The position numbers and the translations under genes are program-made. From Marasmius tenuissimus (lineage: Eukaryota; Basidiomycota; Agaricomycetes; Agaricales; Marasmiaceae): a stretch of 64,000 nucleotides of DNA. Where the stretch lies: NCBI GenBank assembly GCA_029532415.1, contig JAQOTA010000053.1, forward strand, positions 3,658,001-3,722,000, written 5' to 3'. Below are positions 54,959 to 64,000 of the stretch, piece after piece. The first letter of the stretch is position 1. Every line of letters begins with the position of its first letter. A model generated the notes under the pieces. That model saw only the letters and a list, made by a program, of their open reading frames with translations, searched no databases and was not told where the DNA came from.

Positions 54959-55414
54959 TCATTCTCCGTCTCTGCTTTGGCATTCTCCTCGATTTTCAGG
55001 TTCCGAAACGCGGCGGTCTTCCTTCGTTGTGTTGTCTGCTGTTGTAGCCTGTTCATCCAGATCAGGTTCACAATCCGATTGATTTGTTCCATTCTGATCT
55101 TTCTCCAGCCCAACACGCTCCTGAAAATGGACCCGCAACTTCCGAATGGATGTGGAGTAATCATACGATTGTCTGCACATTGGACAAAGGGGTGGAAAGA
55201 CCATGTAAAGACACCTGGATATGTCGAGGAGATCGAGGACGAGAAATTGCTTCGGAATCAGCTCATGTCGTATGTGAAAGCGCGTGGAAACGCGGTCAAA
55301 AGACACCCACAATTCGCAAAAAATGTGTCCGCAACTTAGTATACAGGGAATTTGATGTGGTGAATACCCCTCTAGACAGACGTCGCAAGTACTGGACGAG
55401 TCAACTACGAGCAT
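54959..55414 (-). CDS. RING finger protein 5 (short form)
   Basis: The start at 55414 gives MLVVDSSSTCDVCLEGYSPH, as in the paralogues; the frame is open further upstream but the family start is here. An in-frame intron beginning GTGGGTG after FCE-L and ending CATATCCAG yields CGHIFCELC followed by YMVFPPLCPMCRQSYD, a proper C3HC4 RING. Without splicing, the third Cys pair is missing. Only about 70 residues follow (RKLRVHFQERVGLEKDQNG, then an acidic-polar end SQSRDGE-like), so the coiled coil and long tail of the other four are absent. Either a minimal family member or a 3'-truncated copy. Substrate unknown. Confidence 0.75.
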   Translation of the reverse strand: MLVVDSSSTCDVCLEGYSPHQIPCILSCGHIFCELWVSFDRVSTRFHIRHELIPKQFLVLDLLDISRCLYMVFPPLCPMCRQSYDYSTSIRKLRVHFQERVGLEKDQNGTNQSDCEPDLDEQATTADNTTKEDRRVSEPENRGECQSRDGE

Positions 55415-56447
55415 GTCGATTTGAATCGATAGGATCAAGTTGGGAAGAGAAAGGTGAGGGCGTCGTTGGCGATGCTTCTGCCCGCTGCCATGCCTCGAGA
55501 TCCACACGAGGTCTTCGTCAGCCCATTCAAACCATCGCAAGTACATACGCTAGCGTGGTTTGAGCTTGCTTTTTTCTCAGTCAATTCATGTGCTGGTGAT
55601 TTGTCGGATAACGTTCGAAGCAAGTCTATTATTAAGGCACACTCTACCGAGAGCCCGATTGCGGTCAGTATACTTTCGAAGTCCCTTGTGTCCGCGCCAA
55701 CAGGACTTGCTGCAGGAGTACCCAATATTACTCAAAGCACCAATGCCAGTGCCATGCCCCGGGACTCGGGACTCCTCTATCGGATATTACAGGTGTATTA
55801 GACCGGTATCCTCAAACTTACAAACTCACCCCCGCGAAATCATCCAGCGGGCTTAACGAGGTCCGATCTATAGTTCGAGTCAAATTGAAATGTTTATCGA
55901 CTGCTCTTATCTGATCAGTGCTTCAGAACCTTCTCTCTTCGTTCACTGCCTGCCAGCTCAATCCTCTACGACTGGCGAGTACCGTAAAAGTGGTTTGTGC
56001 ATAAACCCACGTATCTGTGTCGTCTACAACGAATCGCTGGAACCGCTGGTTTCTCCTTCCGAGTCCCGATCGCAGTATGGAGTATAGCAACGTCACTGGC
56101 AATAGGTCAACGGCCCATTCAAATCTTCTGGGTCTTCTGACACTCACCGCCGCTCAAGGTGTTAGTCACGGGTGTAGGATCAATGTTATCAACCGATAAG
56201 CTCCTCGAATGCTCACGCCGGCCAAGCGACGAGTCCCATTCGTTGTCAGTCAATCGACCATTGTGCTCGCGTCCCATTCCAATTTGAACCCGCAGGGAAG
56301 TAGTAGGTCAGATATCTGGAGAGGGTGCTCCATATTTGCGGACAAACCTCAGCAAGTTGAGCACTGAGGGGAATGTGAAAATTGTTACTACAGAAAAATC
56401 TCTGCCGTACATTTCGCCCGCTTCTTTTACGCTTCAATGCCTAGGCA
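55415..56447. other. Intergenic between RING gene 5 and UbiA copy A
   Basis: ORFs at 55435-55801 exist on both strands without recognisable family features. No gene is called. Confidence 0.45.
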
Positions 56448-57681
56448 CTACCAGAACGAGATCTCTCCGTCAGAGATTCGTCTGAACAGAGGTAGAACAT
56501 GGGCACAAATTAACCATGCCTGAAGGTAACCACCAAGTAAGTGTTAATTTACGACCGCTGGGACAAGCTCAACTCGTTTAACTCACCTCGTACCAATAGA
56601 AATTGACCCGATCGTCTTCCTCGGAGTGAGTCCCAACAAGTGTGGTGACAGTGATGACAGACATAATGGTGAGAACGCAACTGACAATGAAAGGTGGCGA
56701 CCAGATGACAATGAGAGCGTAAGTGCAGGCGGAAATCAGCAACAGCAGAGACCATCGCGCAACTCGTTGCGGGAGAAGAAGAGGTATCGTCCTACGACCC
56801 ATCCGAGCATCCCCGGAACGGTCTTTAAAATCCTGCATGTGTCCCTCCGAAAGAAGGTCAGACTAAGATGCGTGCCGAATGAAGACGTGCTCACTGTAAG
56901 TCCGAATATCAGTCCACTGATTAGTATCCCGTAGCGTGCATTCGCGCTGAGCGTTTGGTGGCCGCCTAACCGATTGTCAGTCTCGATTGACCGCGTCGTA
57001 TGTGCACATACCCATGATGTAAGTCGTTCCCCCGACGTAGCACCAGTAAGCTATACCGCCCATCGGTGTCTTCAAGAATGGGTTGGTTGCAAGCTCAAGT
57101 TCGTTGTACGACCACGTCCCACAAGTATAGATGATGCTGAGAGGAAGCAAGTCGTGGAGAGCACTCCAAGCAATCGAAGCGCTCAAAGCGACAAGATAGA
57201 GCGTAGGTCCACTCTCAAGCGAGACACGACCAGAGGCAAAGGGTCTGTCTGGTTTGCAAAGGCGGTCTTCTTCGACTCCAGTTAGCTAGATGTGTTGGTT
57301 GGTCAGATGGTCTGGGGGTGAATCTCGACAGCTGAAGGTAGTGACTGACCTGGTTCTGAATCTGATAAAATATGTAGGCGCAAGGTATAAGTGGCAAGTT
57401 CTAGAACGATGATTGGTCAACGTACATTGAACGCCAGTAGATGGAGATTCTGCCAGATCCAAGCAGCCGTGAATAACGATATGCTCGTCGGCCCTACGAG
57501 GACCATACCGCACAGGAGCTATGGGGCGAGCGTTGAGAGCACGCGCGAATCGGCAGATGTGAGGGAAACTGACACTGGGGACGATGACGAGCGGAAAATC
57601 GCTTTTCATGAAGAGAAACACCGTGTACAGATGATCAGCAAGTTGGGCGCCAGCTTGTAAATAAGAAGTGCGTTTGGCCAT
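56448..57681 (-). CDS. UbiA-type membrane prenyltransferase, copy A
   Basis: Integral membrane enzyme of the UbiA superfamily, expected to transfer a prenyl chain from a prenyl diphosphate onto an acceptor. Start at 57681 (MAKRTSYLQAGAQLADHLYT); a second ATG six codons upstream is possible. Spliced exons give LFFMKSDFPLVIVPS-type helix 1, LLCGMVLVGPTSISLFTAAW, then motif 1 QIQNQ-LTGVEEDRLCKPDRPF with ASGRVS across an intron, CGTWSYNELELATNPFLKTP, motif 2 DFKDRSGDARMGRRTIPLLL (three spaced Asp), and a final exon AWLICAHVLPLFRRISDGEI ending SFW with stop TAG at 56448-56450. Both motifs bind Mg-diphosphate in the family. Seven or more hydrophobic segments. Close paralogue of 60944-62201; acceptor unknown. 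Confidence 0.85.
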
Positions 57682-58766
57682 GGGTATTCTGTTATGCACC
57701 TGGCATCGGCATCGACAATATATAGGTAGGTGAATCTGTCCTCCATTTAGAAAAGCAGAAATGATGGTTCAGTGGCTCCATTGAAGTTGCGCCGTAAGAA
57801 AGAGTTGCTGACGAGAGCGTAGAGCCTTGGTTAACGCTAAGGCAGAAGGAGTCAATGGACTTGAATGCCGGCCCAGTCGCGGGTTACCCGAAAATAAGCG
57901 TTTCTCCTTATGCCATATCCTCCGTTCCCCGGACATCGAGCAACCCGAGAGCACGCTAACACTGAACCATTATTCTTCTTGAGTCGCGAAAATCCATACA
58001 ATTGGGTACCTTGCCAGGATCATGATGATGCCGCACCAAGTGACAATCTTGAAGTATTCGTAAGCCTCTGGCTATAGCGGGGTCTTCGTGCATCGGCCAT
58101 TGAAGATTGAGTCTCAAGGCTGAGAGACTGTTATGGATTGAGCGCAGGATGGAGGGCAGTGAGCTGCATACTACCTCAGTGCTTCAGTGAGCAAAGACAA
58201 GCCTGACTCGAAGTTGTTAATATAAGTTGTACTTGATCATTGCAAATTAGAAAAAGCAGTTCTTGATTTATACTCGAGGACTCGAATGAGTGGGTAGTTG
58301 GGGTTGAACCCCGCAATCTTGCTTAAGCTATCTGATTTCCAGCTTTGTTGTGCCTCAGAGCTTGAAGGGTGGCAATGTTTTTTCTGAGGAATGGCAAGTG
58401 GAAGTCAGCTTCAGAGTTGGAAGGGGTTGGAAGGGGTCAGAACTTGCAATTGCCCGTGAGAAATACTACGTTAGCCGACTTCGCCGTTGCCGAACTTGCG
58501 TATGCCATGAACGACTGCAGACTCACATCAACATTTCTTAACCCTCGGACCTCAAGCTCGAAAGCGATAGCAGTTTGCACGGGTTCTCGAAATCTTTGAC
58601 AAAGGAATCTAGTGTAAGATACCATCACGAACACGCGAGTATGGCAATGCTAATGACAGGCGCCGGCTCACAGAGTAACGTTATGAGACAAAGAACTTGA
58701 GGGCTCAACTCACGACGCATCTCAAGTCTTTGTACTCGAATAGACGACACAAGGAATCTCTCCAGA
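57682..58766. other. Intergenic, upstream of UbiA copy A and F-box gene
   Basis: Divergent flank of UbiA copy A (-) and the F-box gene (+). No gene recognised. A hydrophobic - strand frame at about 57970-58080 (AYEYFKIVTWCGIIMILARY) is too short to call. GGGGTTGAACCCC near 58297 is a small palindrome. Confidence 0.45.
57719..57724 (-). promoter_or_regulatory. TATA box of UbiA copy A
   Basis: TATATA about 40 bases upstream of the chosen start codon at 57681. Copy B has TTATAT at a matching distance (62243-62248), which supports both starts. Confidence 0.5.
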
Positions 58767-60514
58767 ATGGGGCTCAAGAAGAGAATCGGGTTTTTTCTGC
58801 TAGGATCTGGGAACCAACAGACGGTGAGTCCAGGCGACTCTCTCGAAAGGGACGATAATGACCTACTTATGTAGTCAACCTCCTCAAAAGTAGGGTCTTC
58901 CAGGACTCCATTACCCCAAGAACTCCTACAAAGTATCTTCACCGAACTTGATGACGAGTCTGTCAGACAATGCGCACTGGCCGCTCGGTCTCTCCTCGAA
59001 CCAGCTCGTAGTCGGCTGTTTAGGACCTTGGTTCTTCGGGAAGAAGATGATCTACCTCCACAGGCGAACAAATCCAAGAAAGTGAAGAGATGGCTTGGAC
59101 CTCGTTCCACAAAGTCCCAACGGCTGGCAGCACTACTCGAATCAGTCCCGCAGCTCGGCGAATATGCAAAGGCCCTCACTTTTGAAGGTCTTCCTTATTC
59201 TCTTTTAGGACGCCCCTGGTATCGGAGCGATGAAGTGGCGTTCCATTTGATTCTTCCGCGCCTCCCAAACTTGCAAAGCATTTCCTTCCTTTTCCACCAA
59301 CAAAATCCTCTCCCATTCTTTTGTGTTCCCGCTCCTTCATGCGCGGCCATAATACGATCGCTCCACTCCCCAAAGATTCGGAAAATTGTTGTCGAAAACG
59401 TGTCTTTCGATAACGCCGACAACCTTGTTGTTTTCTTGAAGCATGTTGCTTCGGGAGGTGGACTGGAGGAGTTGTCGGTAACAACGTGGGCGAATGAACC
59501 AATAGAGGCCCGGTGGCATTTTTACCAAGACTGGTGGAATGATGTACCGATACATCATCGTCTGTATGCACTCAGATCCTTGCGAGTCAATGGACCTCCT
59601 CGGGTCGTCGAGAAGGTGCTAGGATGGGCGAGGAGGGACGCAAATCTCAGTCTAGATAACCTTTCACGGTTTGAGGTCGTGGGTGCTATCACGCCTGGAA
59701 CACTCAACCTTGTTGAGTCTGTTGTGGGCTCGGATTCGCTTTGCCTTCGTCACCTCGGCATTACGGCTGGGGAGGAACCCTTCCGCTCTTCATTCCCATC
59801 CACTCAATCCTCAGCCTCTTCCCTAACGCAGGCTCTTCGCTCTGGGATTGCGTATAATCTTCGAGTGATCACCTTCTACGCCGTCGCCTTCATGAAGATG
59901 GAAGGACACTCCCCGAGTCCGGTCGCTTGCCTGGACTGGTGGTGCAACTTCCTCGATGAGGTTTCTCTCCCGAACCTGTCAGAGTTCCGTGTGGATCGTA
60001 GGGGATATTGCTCCTACTACCTGATCTCACCGGAGGATGTCATCGACATGGGGTCCTATCGTGTTCTTCCGGAGATGTGGCAAAATCTAGAACTGATACT
60101 CGCCCGTTCGGCGCCTAATTCCACCTTGTGCATCGACATCGAAGCGAGCGGTTGGGCGAAGACTGTCCACTCGTGGAAGGAAGAGTACTTCCCGACTGGA
60201 GACTACTCATATCTGGAGTGCTGTTTTCCTTCTGCGCACTCGGGAAGGATACCTTTGGTATTCAACCTTACAATTCGAGTGGTAAGTTTCTACAGTGTGG
60301 TTGTGTTCTATACTGATCCGCGTCAACATACTAGAGACACTTTCGATCGCGACGATGGCTCATTCGAAGCTTCGCAAAACCAAGACGGTCGTATGAACGA
60401 GGTAACTATGTTTACACTCCGGAACGACGTTGGACTCGGCTTGATTACGAACTTCATGATTCACAAGATACCAACGCTAGCAGGAGCGACTTTGAATATT
60501 TCCTTGAGGATTAG
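58767..60514 (+). CDS. F-box protein with leucine-rich C-terminal part
   Basis: Exon 1, 58767-58823, gives MGLKKRIGFFLLGSGNQQT. Intron 58824-58874. Exon 2 gives the F-box LPQELLQSIFTELDDESVRQ, about residues 31-75, with the typical basidiomycete end ARSLLEPARSRLFRTLVL. It is followed by irregular leucine-rich repeats (LPRLPNLQSISFLF, LYALRSLRVNGPP, LSRFEVVGAITPGTLNLVES). Intron at about 60282-60334 after NLTIRV. The last part reads RHFRSRRWLIRSFAKPRRSY and ends DFEYFLED at the stop 60512-60514. Predicted substrate receptor of an SCF ubiquitin ligase; target unknown. It lies between the two UbiA copies on the opposite strand. Confidence 0.8.
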
Positions 60515-60943
60515 TCTGTTTCTCTTTCCTAACAATCTTGGATATACGATGCATTTGTACCATACCAGAGGAAGTATTACCGTACCTACATAATATCGTT
60601 ACATATACTAGTCATACCCATTGTGTTCTATGACGGTCAGGAGTCCCCAACTGCCTGTACAATCTGGGATCGCGGTAGAAATCTTCGAGAGTAGAGATTC
60701 ATTTGACGTATCACACTCAGTGAATTCAAGGACCAATGATTAAAACACGGGAACTAAAGATGGCAGCTAGTAGAAGGTCGAATGATATGTACAGATGTAT
60801 GTCCAGAACGGAATAAGGGGGTCGAACTTTTAACTTGTATCTTGACAGTGGCGGTAAGGGAGACAACAAAATGATATGCAGACGGCATTTCCCGCTGGGT
60901 CTAATTGTTGCGCCGCTCTCATGTCCTCGGAGGCACTTAGCGC
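60515..60943. other. Intergenic, convergent 3' ends
   Basis: Between the F-box gene (+) and UbiA copy B (-). No gene recognised. Confidence 0.5.
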
Positions 60944-62201
60944 TCAGTGGCGAGGAAAGAAAGATGTGGATGTCCCGGGAAGCACAATCTCTCCGTCCGA
61001 GATGCGTCTGAAGAGAGGCAACAGGTGGGCACAAATCAACCACCCCTGTGAATATCTTGGCTCAAAAACGAGGACGGAGATGGGATGAGAACATGACTCA
61101 CCTCGTACCAATGGAAGTTGACGCGATCAGCTTCCTCGGAATGAGTTGCGACCAGAGTTGTGACGGTGGTGAGAGATAGGAATACGAATATGAAAGAGAC
61201 CAAGACGGGTGGAGACCACAACCAAATCAGTCCGCATGTGAAACACGAGATGATGAGTAAGAGAGACCATCGTGCGACCCTTTGCGGGAGAATGAGAGGG
61301 ATGGTCCTGCGACCCATCAGAGCGTCTCCAGAACGATCCCGGAAGTCTTGCATGTGTCCCTTACGGAAAGTTAGCTCGATAGCTTCCGGGGAAATCTCAT
61401 GAGACAATCACTCACTGTGAGACCGAATATGAGTCCACTGACCATGATGGCATGAAGGGAACTTGAGCTGAGCGTCTCGTGGTGGCCTATACAATGTTGG
61501 CTTTCATTGGTTAATTTCGGGTCAGGAGCATTCGCTCACCGATAATGAAGGTCGCGCCTCCGACATAGCATAGGTAAGCTACCCCACACATCGGGGTCTT
61601 CAAGAACGGATTAGCTGCCAGCTCGAACTCGTTGTATAGCCATGTTCCGCATGAGTAGATAACGCTGAGGGGAAGCAGGTCGTGGAGAGAGCTCCAAGCG
61701 AGGCAAGCGCCCACGACGACAAGATAGAGCTTACGTCCATCTTCGAGCGATATACGGCCGGATGCTAAAGGTCTGTAGGGCTTGCAGAGGCGGTCCTCTT
61801 CAACTCCGGCTATCTGCACGCATTTGTCGTTGAAGTAAGTATCGCTCTTGACATCTTCGGAGGAGCAGCTGACCTGGTTTTGTATCTGACGGGATAAGAA
61901 CGAAGGTCTATGAGCGTAAGGCACACGATCGAATGAAGAATAACGTACGTTGAAAGCCAATAGATGAAGGTTCTGCCAGACACAGGCGGCCGCAAACGAC
62001 GATAAGTCTGTGGGCCCCGCCAGAACCAACCCGCATAGGAGCTGCAACGACGGGATTGAGTGAAGGAACGATGAGAGTCAGATGGCGACGTACGCTGGGG
62101 GCGACAACGAGGGGAACGTCGCTTCTCATGAAGAGGAACAGCGTATGGAGAAGGTGGTTGAGCCGCGCACGAACCTGGTGAAGTGAAGTACCTTTGAACA
62201 T
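60944..62201 (-). CDS. UbiA-type membrane prenyltransferase, copy B
   Basis: Same exon plan as copy A. The start at 62201 gives MFKGTSLHQVRARLNHLLHT, then LFLFMRSDVPLVVAPS, LLCGLVLAGPTDLSSFAAAC, motif 1 RQIQNQ-IAGVEEDRLCKPYR with PLASGRISLE, CGTWLYNEFELAANPFLKTP, CGVAYLCYVGGATFIIG, motif 2 DFRDRSGDALMGRRTIPLIL, and the end GWLICAHLLPLFRRISDGEI followed by VLPGTSTSFFPRH with stop TGA at 60944-60946. The open frame, retained Asp motifs and mostly conservative differences from copy A indicate that both paralogues are functional enzymes. Acceptor and prenyl donor unknown. Confidence 0.87.
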
Positions 62202-63377
62202 TACGGGCTGAGATCTAGTAAACCTAACTCTCAACGCGCGGCATATAAGTACAAGACGGTCGAGTCCGGCATGGAAGGATGTACAGATGGTTCTTAACCA
62301 CGGTCTTGGCTCAATTTGTGGCATGGGAGCATTGGGAGGCGAACCTAAACGGCTGGATGGACATAATAGCGGAAGGATTATCTCTTCAAAGCTGTTTGCA
62401 TTTCCCTGATATGTCGGTCGTGGGGTCTTGCCGTGCTATCCCCGTTCTAGAAAAAATTGCCTGGAGGGATCTCCGAACAATAGAAACTTCAGCATCAGGA
62501 ATTCGAGATGTGCCCTCAAAATTCACCTTCCTACGCATGGTGTTGAAGATTCTTTGGCCCTCGATCCCGTCTGGTGTTCACAACGCCCTGATTTCTGTAT
62601 AGTATAATGAGAACCGGCGGATAAACCGTCGAAATGCCTGACCACGGTGAGTGGTAGAGTGAGCCCCAAGATGATTGCCTCCACTCATGAGAATAGATCG
62701 TTATTGACTGGTTCACCGGACGCTTTGTCATTTCACGGCTAAGTACTACAGCATCACCCGCGGGAAAACGAAATAGACAATAAGAGCTCACATAAGCGTA
62801 ACCTGCAATCAACCGCTCGTGCTTAATGAGTATAGATGAGTAGAGCTGCCACCATTGCCGAAGAGGTAATGCAGGCCCAAAGGTCACGGACTCCTTGCCG
62901 TCTCGAGGTGAAAAGACAAAAAGAAAATCAATATCATACCTGGGTTTCCCGGGTTCCAGAACACCTATCAGTGAGAAATTATCGGTGCGTGTTCAGAAAC
63001 GAACAGAAGTGGAGATGATCCTGCCATGGGGTACACCGATTGCACTTCAGGGTTGTAACCTTCAGCCTTTCCGGGTATTTGGAGGACATAAAGTATGAGA
63101 GACTGTCGTTCATCTAGTGAACCAATGTCACCAGAATGGAAAGGTTTGGAGTAAAATCATCCACTCGCCAGCAGTCGTTGCTCCTTCCAGCGGTTGCTGT
63201 GATGTGTTGATCGGTAGTAGTTCATCGGCTCATATCTCTGTTCAACACGGTCGATTTAATTCAACACACTGCCATCGCAGGTCGGTCGGACGAAAGTAGT
63301 CAACGATTTTCGATCGATAAGGTAACTGGATACAACACTTTGGGGAACGTTATTATTGATACAGATACAGAGGGAGC
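62202..63377. other. Intergenic upstream of UbiA copy B
   Basis: TTATAT at 62243-62248 (- strand) is the likely TATA box of UbiA copy B. Frames at 62279-62602 (+) and 62531-62887 (-) overlap and show no family pattern. No gene is called. Confidence 0.45.
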
Positions 63378-63767
63378 CTAGACCGTTGCGTGAGCGCTGT
63401 CATGGGGCGCCTGGAGCTGGGTTAGCACCCGGAGATGAATATGGATAGATCGAGAACTAACCTGTTCAGTGATATCCAAAGCGCGAGCAAGAGCGTTAAA
63501 TTCTGCCTGCGTAGGCTTCTGTTTGCCAGTACATACTGTGGGTATGAGATCGGTCAGTCTATTCCTGCAGGACTGACGAAGTACAAACTCACCGTCGGTG
63601 ACGTGTTGCTCAGTCTGTCCAATCTTCTCTGCGATTTGGGCATATGAGAGACCTTGCAGAAGTCATCGGTGAGCAACGAGGAACATGAAACGAGGAAGTT
63701 GATAAAATTCTTCACCTTTCTTGGTCTTAGCAGCGTTCAGAGCAGCACATTGAGGATCGGGGGCCAT
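63378..63767 (-). CDS. 74-residue helix-turn-helix protein, cyanase N-domain-like
   Basis: Four short exons: MAPDPQCAALNAAKTKK from 63767, then GLSYAQIAEKIGQTEQHVTD, then VCTGKQKPTQAEFNALARAL and DITEQ, then LQAPHDSAHATV with stop TAG (CTA at 63378-63380). The pattern K-G-L-S-x-x-x-I-A-x-x-I-G with K-P-T-x-x-E-F is that of the lambda-repressor-like N-terminal domain of cyanate hydratase. The C-terminal catalytic domain of cyanase (Arg/Glu/Ser active site) is not present before the stop. All three introns have GT-AG ends and keep frame. It is therefore probably a stand-alone DNA- or partner-binding miniprotein rather than an active cyanase; it could be a truncated gene. Function unknown. Confidence 0.75.
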
Positions 63768-64000
63768 GGTGAAGTTCGAGGTTTAGTTGAGGAAAGGATG
63801 GAGGTTGGTTCGATCTATTTGTACCCCACAAGGGACAAGACCGAGGTCAGCGAACCCGTGGTCGCTGATTAGATCCGCAGCATCTCATTGGATGCGACTC
63901 ATCCCAAGAAGGTCTGGTATCAGGAGGACAATTCTAGTCTTGGGTAGTTCAGTTTCATCTTGACTTTTCGCCAGCAAACGACAGATAGTCGGTCCGAGCA
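63768..64000. other. Window end, no gene seen
   Basis: Upstream flank of the small helix-turn-helix gene. Nothing recognised. Confidence 0.5.

Overview
This is a nuclear segment from a filamentous fungus, most likely a basidiomycete of the Agaricomycetes. Reasons: genes are split by many 45-75 nt GT-AG introns; core eukaryotic genes (triosephosphate isomerase, Sec61 beta, a longin R-SNARE, an intron-containing tRNA-Gly) lie among expanded fungal families (RING proteins, F-box proteins, UbiA prenyltransferases, an ABCC pump, plant-type O-methyltransferases). I cannot name the genus. Gene models were spliced by hand from reading frame, splice sites and family motifs; exon edges quoted are those I could place.

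Region 1 (1-20.7 kb) is a very large, diverged inverted duplication. The left arm (1 to about 8400) holds an O-methyltransferase gene (-, cut by the window edge), a field of degenerate long-period repeats and an EthD-like gene (+). The right arm (about 13275 to 20252 and probably beyond) holds the mirror order: EthD-like (-), repeats, O-methyltransferase (+). A spacer of about 4.9 kb carries one F-box gene and a tRNA-Gly(GCC). The right-arm O-methyltransferase has lost one base and is probably a pseudogene; both EthD-like genes are open.

Region 2 (20.7-26.1 kb) has no gene I can support and contains a C18 run.

Region 3 (26.1-43 kb): a RING gene with a 4-nt microexon; a phosphopantetheinyl-transferase-like gene that lacks the usual catalytic residues; a full-length intron-rich ABCC transporter (-) divergent from triosephosphate isomerase (+); a second RING gene; and a VAMP7-type R-SNARE.

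Region 4 (43.8-55.5 kb) holds three more RING genes of the same family, Sec61 beta, a SET-domain protein and one unrecognised protein. All five RING proteins begin with a C3HC4 RING right at the N-terminus; four continue into coiled coil and a disordered tail.

Region 5 (56.4-64 kb): two UbiA-type prenyltransferase paralogues (-) with an F-box gene (+) between them, then a 74-residue helix-turn-helix protein resembling only the N-terminal domain of cyanase.

The enzymes (two O-methyltransferase copies, two EthD-like proteins, PPTase-like protein, two UbiA enzymes, ABCC pump) are of kinds found in secondary metabolism, but no polyketide or peptide synthase or terpene cyclase is visible, so no pathway is claimed.
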